Part shown: in pieces, positions 56,565-64,000 of the stretch
How positions within the stretch are numbered: position 1 is the first letter of the stretch
Layout of the letters: each line of letters begins with the position of its first letter
Translations under genes and position numbers: made by a program
DNA from: Curtobacterium sp. ZW137
GTDB lineage: Bacteria; Actinomycetota; Actinomycetes; Actinomycetales; Microbacteriaceae
Direction of reading: 5' to 3'
Length of the DNA stretch: 64,000 bases
NCBI RefSeq assembly: GCF_003762905.1
Contig: NZ_RJKS01000001.1
Location: forward strand, 620,001 to 684,000
The notes under the pieces: generated by a model
The model's database searches: none
What the model saw: only the letters and a program-made list of their open reading frames with translations
What the model was told of the DNA's origin: nothing

Positions 56565-59009
56565 TCAGACCGTCGCGTACGCGACGATGCCGCGGCGGAC
56601 CGCGTCCGTCGCCCGTCGGGCGGTCTCGGCGAGCTCGGGGTCGCCGGCGTTCTTGATCTGGTCGAGGAGGTCGATGACCTGCTTCGACCAGCGGACGAAG
56701 TCACCGGCAGCGAGGTCGAGCGCCCGCAGGACGTCGTCGAGCGCGGAGCCGGACGCCCAGCGGAACATGCCGAGCGCGATCGCGGGGGTCGGCGGCTGCG
56801 AGCCGGCGAGCCGGGCGTCCCGCTCGACGTCGTCCAGGCGGGACCAGATCGTCAGGGTCTCGTCGAGGGCCGGGCGGAACGCGCCGCGGGGCAGGGCGTG
56901 CTCGGTGCCGGGCGCGTCTTCGCGGCGGGGCTGGTAGACGATCGTGGCGGCCATCGCGGCGAGCTGCCCGGGGGTGAGTTCCTTCCAGACCCCGGCCTCG
57001 AGGCACTCGGCGACGAGCAGGTCCCGCTCGCCGTAGATCCGCTGCAGCCGGCGGCCACCGGCGGCGACGGTGAGCTCGCCCTCCTGCTCGGACGGCACCA
57101 GGTAGCCGAGCTGCACGAGCACGTCCGTGACCCGGTCGAAGGTCGTCGCGACGGCACCGGTGCGGGACCGGATCTGCTGCACGAGCTTGTCGTTGACGCG
57201 CTTGAGCTTGTACCAGCGCTCGGCCCAGCGGGCGTGCGCTTCACGGTCGGGGCAGGCGTGGCAGGGGTGGCGCTGCAGGGCACGGCGCACCTCGGTGATG
57301 GACGCCTGCCGCTCGGCACGCGCACCGTGCGACGCTTCCCGCCCACCGGGGACGTTCGTGCGCTCGAGGTCGGACAGCTGCCGACGGAGCGCCGCGTACT
57401 CGGTGAAGTCGCCGAGGTGGCACTGCATCGACTGCTGGTAGCCGTCGAGGGACTCCTGCTGCGACCGCACCTTGCGGGCCAGGTCGACCACGGAACGGTC
57501 CGCCTGGAACTGGGCGAACGACGTCTCCAGCACTTCGCGGGTGCGCTGACGCCCGAACTGCTCGATGAGGTTCACGGCCATGTTGTACGTCGGCTTGAAC
57601 GAGGAGTTGAGGGGGTACGTGCGACGGCTCGCCAGCGAGGCGACGGCCTGCGGTTCGAGGCCGTCGGTCCACTGGATCACCGAGTGGCCCTCGACGTCGA
57701 TCCCGCGGCGCCCGGCACGACCCGTCAGCTGGGTGTACTCCCCCGGCGTGATCGGCACGCGGGCTTCGCCGTTGAACTTCTCGAGCTTCTCGAGCACCAC
57801 CGTGCGGGCCGGCATGTTCACCCCGAGCGCCAGCGTCTCCGTCGCGAAGACGACCTTGAGGAGCTTGCGCTGGAAGAGGTCCTCCACGACCTCCTTGAAG
57901 GCGGGCAGGAGTCCGGCGTGGTGTGCGGCGACCCCGCGCTCGAGGCCCTCGAGCCACTCCCAGTACCCGAGGACGGCGAGGTCCTCGTCGAGGAGCGTGC
58001 GGCAGTGGTACTCCGCGGTCTCGCGGATCTCGTTGCGTTCTTCCCGCGTCGTCAGCGAGACCCCGGAGCGGAGCACCTGCCGGACGCCCTGGTCGCAGCC
58101 GTTGCGGCTGAACACGAAGAAGATCGCGGGGAGGAGCATCCGCTCGTCGAGCATCCGCGCGATGTGCTCACGGTGCAGCTTCTCGGTGCGCGGCCCACGG
58201 CGGTCGACGTAGCCGCCTCGGCCCCGGCGCCCGCGCTGTCCACCGCGGCTGTCGTTCCGCGCGCCACCACCGACCAGACGGAGCAGTTCCGGGTTCACCC
58301 GGTTCGTCGCGGCGGCGCCGGACGAGTCGAACAGGTCGACCATCTTGTTGCCGACGAGGACGTGCTGCTCGAGCGGGACCGGACGGTCCTCGGACACGAT
58401 GACGTCGGTCTCGCCGCGGACGGTCTGCAGCCAGTCGCCGAACTCCTCGGCGTTGGAGACCGTGGCGGAGAGCGAGACGAGCCGGACCTCGGTCGGGAGG
58501 TGCAGGATCACCTCTTCCCACACGGCGCCGCGGAACCGGTCGGCCAGGTAGTGCACCTCGTCCAGGACGACCCAGGCCAGGTCGTCGAGCAGGTCGGAGT
58601 CCGCGTAGATCATGTTGCGGAGCACCTCGGTCGTCATCACGACGACGCGGGCCCGCGGGTTCACGTTCGTGTCACCGGTGAGCAGGCCGACCTCGGACTC
58701 GCCGTAGGCCTCGACCAGCTCGGCGTACTTCTGGTTGCTCAGCGCCTTCATCGGCGTCGTGTAGAACACCTTCGCCGTCGGCTGGCGCATCGCGAGCCAG
58801 ATCGCGAACTCCGCGATGATCGTCTTGCCCGCGCCGGTCGGTGCGGCCACCAGGACACTCCGGCCCTGGTCGAGGGCGTCGCACGCGGCGAACTGGAACG
58901 GGTCGAGGTCGAACCGCAGGTCGGCGCGGAAGAGCTCGAGGTTGCGCGAGCGGTTGCGGACGCGGGCCGCCTGGAACCGTTCCGCTGCGCTCAGACCGGT
59001 GTCCGTCAC
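56565..59009 (-). CDS. helY: SKI2/HelY-type superfamily 2 helicase
   Basis: An 814-residue DExH helicase. Walker A APTGAGKTIIAEFA, DEVH box in VVLDEVHYLADRFRG, SLSATVSN, and motif VI TQLTGRAGRRGID are intact, and the C-terminus has a DSHCT-like helical domain (AMAATIVYQPRRED, WSKQVIDLLDQIK). A Gly/Arg-rich insert (RGGQRGRRGRGGY) lies between the RecA domains. Orthologous to mycobacterial HelY; RNA processing or DNA helicase activity not settled. GTG at 59009 overlaps tatC by four bases. Confidence 0.93.
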   Translation of the reverse strand: MTDTGLSAAERFQAARVRNRSRNLELFRADLRFDLDPFQFAACDALDQGRSVLVAAPTGAGKTIIAEFAIWLAMRQPTAKVFYTTPMKALSNQKYAELVEAYGESEVGLLTGDTNVNPRARVVVMTTEVLRNMIYADSDLLDDLAWVVLDEVHYLADRFRGAVWEEVILHLPTEVRLVSLSATVSNAEEFGDWLQTVRGETDVIVSEDRPVPLEQHVLVGNKMVDLFDSSGAAATNRVNPELLRLVGGGARNDSRGGQRGRRGRGGYVDRRGPRTEKLHREHIARMLDERMLLPAIFFVFSRNGCDQGVRQVLRSGVSLTTREERNEIRETAEYHCRTLLDEDLAVLGYWEWLEGLERGVAAHHAGLLPAFKEVVEDLFQRKLLKVVFATETLALGVNMPARTVVLEKLEKFNGEARVPITPGEYTQLTGRAGRRGIDVEGHSVIQWTDGLEPQAVASLASRRTYPLNSSFKPTYNMAVNLIEQFGRQRTREVLETSFAQFQADRSVVDLARKVRSQQESLDGYQQSMQCHLGDFTEYAALRRQLSDLERTNVPGGREASHGARAERQASITEVRRALQRHPCHACPDREAHARWAERWYKLKRVNDKLVQQIRSRTGAVATTFDRVTDVLVQLGYLVPSEQEGELTVAAGGRRLQRIYGERDLLVAECLEAGVWKELTPGQLAAMAATIVYQPRREDAPGTEHALPRGAFRPALDETLTIWSRLDDVERDARLAGSQPPTPAIALGMFRWASGSALDDVLRALDLAAGDFVRWSKQVIDLLDQIKNAGDPELAETARRATDAVRRGIVAYATV

Positions 59010-59827
59010 AGCCCGTACTCGGCGTCGAGCTTGGCCTGCCGCTTCGCGAGCCGCCGGTCGTGGAACCACGTCACCACACAGGCGGCGACGTACAGCACCG
59101 TCATCGGCACCGCGAGGAGGAACATCGAGATGACGTCGGCGCTCGGCGTGACGATCGCGCAGAAGACCAGGATGCAGAGGATCGCGACGCGCCACGACTT
59201 GATGATCGCCTTGGCCGTCAGCACCCCGACGAAGTTGAGCAGCACCAGGAACACCGGCAGCACGAACGCGATGCCGACCGCCACGATGAGCTTGATCGTG
59301 AAGTCGTAGTACGCCTTCGCGTCGACGATCGACGTGTCCTGACTCGACACGAAGCTGCCGAGGATCCCGACGATGTGCGGCAGGACGTACCAGCCGAAGT
59401 AGCAGCCGGCGAAGAACAGCGGGATCGCGGTGCCGAGGAAGCCCCACACGTACTGCTTCTCACGCCGAACGAGCGCCGGGACGATGAACGCCCAGATCTG
59501 GTACAGCCACACCGGGCTCGCGATGACGATGCCGATCGTGATCGCGATCTGCAGCCGGAGGTCGAACGCCCCCGTGATCATCGGGAAGTTCAGCTCAGCG
59601 GTGTGTCCGCCGACCTTCGCGAGTTCGGCCACCGGGGCGCGGAGCGAGTCGAGCACGAACGGCGTCAGGAACCAGCCGCCGACAGCACCGAGGAGCACTG
59701 CGAGGACGGCCTTGAACAGGCGGTTGCGCAGTTCGATGAGGTGTTGCCCGAGGGACATGCGGCCTTCGGGTTCGTTGGGACGGCGACCCTGCCGCTTCTC
59801 TCGCCCGCGCGCGGTCGTCGAAGCCAT
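59006..59827 (-). CDS. tatC: Sec-independent translocase subunit TatC
   Basis: A 273-residue six-helix receptor of the Tat pathway. The family markers are MSLGQHLIELRNRLFKAVLAV, the conserved glutamate/phenylalanine-type segments, SPVWLYQIWAFIVPALVRREKQY, and FAGCYFGWYVLPHI. The Arg-rich N-terminal 22 residues are extra. tatA, which in many Actinobacteria lies between pafC and tatC, is not present: only 129 bases separate them. TAAGAT lies six bases before the ATG. Confidence 0.95.
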   Translation of the reverse strand: MASTTARGREKRQGRRPNEPEGRMSLGQHLIELRNRLFKAVLAVLLGAVGGWFLTPFVLDSLRAPVAELAKVGGHTAELNFPMITGAFDLRLQIAITIGIVIASPVWLYQIWAFIVPALVRREKQYVWGFLGTAIPLFFAGCYFGWYVLPHIVGILGSFVSSQDTSIVDAKAYYDFTIKLIVAVGIAFVLPVFLVLLNFVGVLTAKAIIKSWRVAILCILVFCAIVTPSADVISMFLLAVPMTVLYVAACVVTWFHDRRLAKRQAKLDAEYGL

Positions 59828-59833
59828 GCGTCG

Positions 59834-59839
59834 ATCTTA
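59834..59839 (-). promoter_or_regulatory. -10 element of tatC
   Basis: TAAGAT on the minus strand, six bases from the tatC ATG; predicts a leaderless tatC-helY transcript distinct from pafBC. Confidence 0.5.
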
Positions 59840-59956
59840 CGGTGTCGGGACCGACACACGGTGGCGGGGGTACGAACGCACAGCGGACGTCCCGTCGCGG
59901 GTGAGCCGCGGGTGAACGTGGTGCCGCGGTGCGGCAGGTCGCGCGGGTCCCGCCGG

Positions 59957-60925
59957 TCAGCGCGGGAGGGCGGACGCGGCGAAGGCACGCACCGCGTCGC
60001 GCGCGGCCGGCGGGTCCAGCACGACCGCGCGGCCGGGCAGGCCCGCGACGAGCCGCACCACGCCGTCGAAGCCCGCCGACGCCGCGAGCCGGATGCGCAC
60101 CCGCCCGTCGGCGTCGGGCGCGTCGGCGGTGTCCGCGAGGAAGTCCGCGACGAGGGGCAGCGACGACGCGTCGAGCTCCAGCGTGACGATGACGTCCTCC
60201 GGGGTCTGCTGGAACAGGGTGTCCGGGATGTCGACGTCGTCGATGGAGTGCGTTGCGACACGGTCGTCGACCGCGACGCCGGACATCCGGTCGAGCCGGA
60301 AGGTCCGGAGCGCCCCGCGGTCGAGGTCCCACGCGCGGAGGTACCAGTCGGTGTCGATCGACTCGACGCGGAGCGGGTCCACCCGGCGGGTGCTGCCCTG
60401 GGTGCGCGGGCCGGCGTACCCGAACACGAGCCCCTTGCCCCCGGACATCGCCCGACGGATCGTGGTGAGCGCGGCGTCGTGGAGTTCCTGCCCGACGGCG
60501 ACGTTCGCCGCGGCACCGCCGGCACCGCGGGAGAGCTTGGCCATCAGGGTCCGGATGGCGTCGCGGTCGGCGGCCTCCGGCAGCGCGGAGAGGTACTGCA
60601 GGCCGGCGATGAGCGCCGAGGCCTCGCGGGCGGAGAGTCGCGGGGAGTCGTCGATCGCGACGAGGTTCGTCAGGACGATCATGTCGTTCTGCTCGAAGTC
60701 GTCCCAGGCGATGTCGAACAGGTCACCGTGCTGGTACTGCATCGTCTCGCCGGGGATCCCGGACACCGCGATGAGCTCGACGGCCCGGCGGATGCGGGTC
60801 TCGGGCACGCTGAAGTGCCGCGCCGCCTCGGCCACGGACACGCGCTCCCGGTCGATCAGGTACGGCACGAGCGCCAGGAGGAACGCGAGCTTGTCCTGCG
60901 CCTGCAGCGGTTGGGCGTCAGCCAC
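59957..60925 (-). CDS. pafC: WYL-domain transcriptional regulator PafC
   Basis: A 322-residue winged-helix/WYL regulator. The HTH is at about 10-60 (LIDRERVSVAEAARHFSVPETRIRRAVELI) and the WYL domain around STRRVDPLRVESIDTDWYLRAWDLDRGALRTFRLDRM. PafB and PafC form a heterodimer that activates LexA-independent DNA-damage genes in mycobacteria. GTG at 60925 overlaps pafB by eight bases. Confidence 0.93.
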   Translation of the reverse strand: MADAQPLQAQDKLAFLLALVPYLIDRERVSVAEAARHFSVPETRIRRAVELIAVSGIPGETMQYQHGDLFDIAWDDFEQNDMIVLTNLVAIDDSPRLSAREASALIAGLQYLSALPEAADRDAIRTLMAKLSRGAGGAAANVAVGQELHDAALTTIRRAMSGGKGLVFGYAGPRTQGSTRRVDPLRVESIDTDWYLRAWDLDRGALRTFRLDRMSGVAVDDRVATHSIDDVDIPDTLFQQTPEDVIVTLELDASSLPLVADFLADTADAPDADGRVRIRLAASAGFDGVVRLVAGLPGRAVVLDPPAARDAVRAFAASALPR

Positions 60926-61940
60926 GGAGCACCCCTTCGCTGTGGTCGGCGACGAGTCCCTCGAGACGGGCGACCACGCGGTCGCGCACCTCGGTCGGTT
61001 CGAGCACCCGGACCTCCGGTCCGAAGGCGGCGAGCTCCTCGGCGAGGATCTGCGGGTCGACGTAGTGCAGCACGAGGACGCCGTCGTCGCCGACGGTGGT
61101 GTCCCGACGTCGGCCGAGACGACGCTCGGCGTCGGACCCGGCTGCGACGGCGATCGTCGCCGTGCGCGCCGACCAGATCCGGTCCAGCTCGGCGAGGGCA
61201 CGCTCCCCCGCGCCGGCCGGTGCCGGGTGCTGCCCGGACTCGAACTGCGACACCGGGCCGACGATCCGGGACAGCAGGTAGTTCTTGTCCCCGCCGGTCG
61301 ATGGCTCGTGCGCGGCGAGCATCCAGCGCCCGCCGTGCTGCACGAGCGCGAGGGGCTCGAGTTCGCGGCGACGGGGCTCGTGCTCCCCCGGCGTGATGTA
61401 GTCGAAGCGCACCGCGGCGGCGCGGTCGAGCGCCGCACGGAGCGGTTCGAAGGCGGCGTCCCGGGCGCGGAGTCGCGGAGCGTACGCGGTCATCCCGGCC
61501 ACCCCGGCGGCGTCGTCGTCCTGCCCGGCGGAACGGACCTTGAGCAGGGCGCGGCGGGAGTCCGAGGAGAGCGCGCCTTCACGCCACGCCATCGCGGCGA
61601 GCGAGAGCAGGGCGGACTCGTCCGGCGTGAACCGGACATCGAGCGGCAGGTCGTACTCGCCCTTCGGGATCCGGTAGCGGAGCGTCTGGTTGTTGCCGGC
61701 GGCTCCGGGGGTCTCGATGGTCTCGAGCGGGATGCCGAGTTCGCGGACGTCGTCCTTGTCGCGCTCGAACTGGCGCTCGAGCGACGCGTTGTCACCGCCG
61801 GTCGTGAACCGCTGCCGGTACCCCTGCACGTTCGCGAGGATCTCGGACTTCGTCAGACCGGCTTCGGTCGACAGCAACGCGAGCACGAGGCTGAACAGGC
61901 GTTCTTCCGCCGGTACGCGGGGCACACGGGTCGTCGGCAC
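60918..61940 (-). CDS. pafB: WYL-domain transcriptional regulator PafB
   Basis: A 340-residue partner of PafC with HTH (ERLFSLVLALLSTEAGLTKSEILANVQGY) and WYL domain (RELEPLALVQHGGRWMLAAHE, YLLSRI). GTG at 61940 follows TAGAAT by six bases. Despite the name (proteasome accessory factor), its role is DNA-damage transcription; no pafA, prcAB, pup, dop or arc gene is near it here. Confidence 0.93.
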   Translation of the reverse strand: MPTTRVPRVPAEERLFSLVLALLSTEAGLTKSEILANVQGYRQRFTTGGDNASLERQFERDKDDVRELGIPLETIETPGAAGNNQTLRYRIPKGEYDLPLDVRFTPDESALLSLAAMAWREGALSSDSRRALLKVRSAGQDDDAAGVAGMTAYAPRLRARDAAFEPLRAALDRAAAVRFDYITPGEHEPRRRELEPLALVQHGGRWMLAAHEPSTGGDKNYLLSRIVGPVSQFESGQHPAPAGAGERALAELDRIWSARTATIAVAAGSDAERRLGRRRDTTVGDDGVLVLHYVDPQILAEELAAFGPEVRVLEPTEVRDRVVARLEGLVADHSEGVLRG

Positions 61941-61946
61941 GAGGCG

Positions 61947-61952
61947 ATTCTA
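61947..61952 (-). promoter_or_regulatory. -10 element of pafBC
   Basis: TAGAAT on the minus strand, six bases from the pafB GTG. It overlaps the stop codon of the upstream FKBP gene. Confidence 0.5.
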
Positions 61953-62855
61953 GGACGTGACCGAGCCGAGCACGTCGATGACGTACGCGTAGGCGACACC
62001 CTGCTGGTGGACGATCGCGAGCACCTGGTCGCCGACCTTGCGGCCGAGGAGCGCCGTGCGGATGCCGTCGTCGACCTGGCCCTTGGCGAGCGGCACGGTC
62101 TGCGCGCCGGTGCCGTCGGTCCAGCTCGACCCCGCGACGGTGGAGTCGGTGCCCCAGGTCACGGCGGTGTACTTGATGATCGCGGTGTCCTTGGCGGTGA
62201 GGACGGAGCCGGAGCCCTTGCGGAGCAGGTGGGTCTCGTTCGAGGACGGCGCAGCCTTGGTCGGCACCGTGATGCCGGGCGCGCCGTCGGGAGCGAGGAC
62301 CACGGCGGGCATGTCGTCCCCGGCGAGCTGCGGGGTGCCGGTCGCGCGGGCGTCGAACGCCTTCTTCACGTCGATCACGGCGACGACCGCGGACTCGGTC
62401 TTCTTCGTCGAGGTGGTGCCGTCGCTCAGGGCGCTCTGCGGGAGTGCCACGGCGAGGCGGTCACCGACGTTGGCGCACTGGAGCGCTTCGCCGAGGGCGC
62501 CGGCGTTCGTCGAACCGGCGGTGATCGGGGAGGTCGTCCCGGCGTACCCGCTCGTCTGCGCGACCTTGCCGGTCGAACCGTCGACCAGCGTGTACTCGAT
62601 GAGCACGGGGGTGCCCTTGTCGATGCGTCGTCCGTCGCCCTGCTTCAGGATGGAGACCTGCGTGCCCTTGACCGTGAGACCGGCCGGGACGGACACCTTC
62701 GGCTGCTTGCCGAACGCGCCGGTCGCGGTCACGGCTTCGGAGGCGGCACCGGGAGCGTCGCAGCTGGACGGCGTGGTGCCGGCCCCGCTCGACGCACACG
62801 CGGTCAACGACGCGACCAGTCCGATGGTGACCAGGAGTGCGGGGATGGTGCGCAC
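61950..62855 (-). CDS. FKBP-type peptidyl-prolyl isomerase lipoprotein
   Basis: A 301-residue exported lipoprotein: signal peptide with lipobox SLTAC (Cys near 20), then two FKBP-like domains (about 65-170 and 200-301) with GTPVLIEYTLVDGSTGK, SPITAGSTNAGALGEALQCANVGDRLAVALP and AQTVPLAKGQVDDGIRTALLGRKVGDQVLAIVHQQ. The first domain is degenerate at some isomerase positions. Likely a wall-side folding catalyst. The GTG at 62855 follows GAGGG. Confidence 0.87.
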   Translation of the reverse strand: MRTIPALLVTIGLVASLTACASSGAGTTPSSCDAPGAASEAVTATGAFGKQPKVSVPAGLTVKGTQVSILKQGDGRRIDKGTPVLIEYTLVDGSTGKVAQTSGYAGTTSPITAGSTNAGALGEALQCANVGDRLAVALPQSALSDGTTSTKKTESAVVAVIDVKKAFDARATGTPQLAGDDMPAVVLAPDGAPGITVPTKAAPSSNETHLLRKGSGSVLTAKDTAIIKYTAVTWGTDSTVAGSSWTDGTGAQTVPLAKGQVDDGIRTALLGRKVGDQVLAIVHQQGVAYAYVIDVLGSVTS

Positions 62856-62898
62856 GGACCCTCTTTCCGTTCGATGCAGGACGAGCGACTGACGTAGC

Positions 62899-64000
<1,102 letters not shown>

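Noticed and set aside
59828..59956. A tatA gene between pafC and tatC
   Set aside because: The gap is 129 bases and has no frame with a transmembrane helix on the minus strand.

Overview
The window is about 70% GC, densely coding, with many GTG starts and actinobacterial marker genes: RbpA, PafB/PafC, HelY-type helicase, a cytochrome bc1 complex with a diheme QcrC next to ctaE, a bifunctional Rel, and an HspR-type HAIR operator. Gene content and order (thrS-HIT-pdxST-yebC-ruvCAB-yajC-secDF-rel; trpD opposite ctaE-qcrCAB; rbpA-lnt-helY-tatC-pafCB-trmI) point to Actinobacteria, most likely Microbacteriaceae and perhaps Curtobacterium; the genus is an inference from memory of such genomes. I found no rRNA, tRNA, CRISPR array, insertion sequence, prophage or integron; this is ordinary chromosome with small accessory patches.

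Layout. 1-5.8 kb: a truncated acidic protein, a small acidic protein, a YidC/Oxa1 paralogue with a DUF6412-like partner, a YbaK deacylase, a Clp unfoldase with an exceptionally clear stress promoter, and an unusual 526-base gap holding a terminator and a 23-codon ORF. 5.8-20 kb: a housekeeping block (apt, thrS, HIT hydrolase, pdxS-pdxT, yebC, ruvC-ruvA-ruvB, yajC-secD-secF, rhodanese, rel). 20-26.6 kb: an orphan AbiEi-like protein, ROK sugar kinase and deoC, an SDR/DUF2867 fusion, an SGNH hydrolase, a small membrane protein and a Stealth sugar-phosphate transferase. 26.7-33.3 kb: a cyclic-nucleotide-type phosphodiesterase, qcrB-qcrA-qcrC-ctaE, and trpD. 33.3-38.5 kb: a glycerol/dihydroxyacetone unit, glpF-glpK facing dhaK-dhaL-dhaM across a shared promoter region with two identical palindromes. 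38.5-52.6 kb: accessory genes (TetR with ketoacyl synthase, Xre regulator with SDR, CopC, alcohol dehydrogenase, lipoprotein, HerA-like ATPase, VOC proteins, SDRs, shikimate-dehydrogenase-like enzyme, short UvrA paralogue, Nudix). 52.7-64 kb: NfeD-SPFH pair, rbpA, lnt, helY, tatC, pafC, pafB, FKBP lipoprotein, trmI, and the 3' end of another gene.

Functional themes. SecDF, YajC, two membrane-biogenesis systems (YidC paralogue, TatC) and Lnt serve protein export and lipoprotein maturation. The Clp gene and rbpA both carry a GGGAAY-N16-CGTT promoter of the SigH/SigR disulfide/heat-stress type, and the Clp promoter adds an HspR operator, so proteostasis and RNA polymerase protection are probably co-induced. 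Glycerol uptake and phosphorylation (GlpF, GlpK) and PTS-dependent dihydroxyacetone phosphorylation (DhaK, DhaL, DhaM-HPr) probably share one regulator.

Regulatory style. Many genes have a TANNNT -10 hexamer ending 6-9 bases before the start codon and no Shine-Dalgarno, which suggests widespread leaderless transcripts. Four convergent gene junctions carry long perfect hairpins that look like bidirectional terminators. Two genes or clusters usually found in these neighbourhoods in other Actinobacteria are absent from their usual slots: tatA beside tatC, and the Pup-proteasome genes between trmI and pafB.
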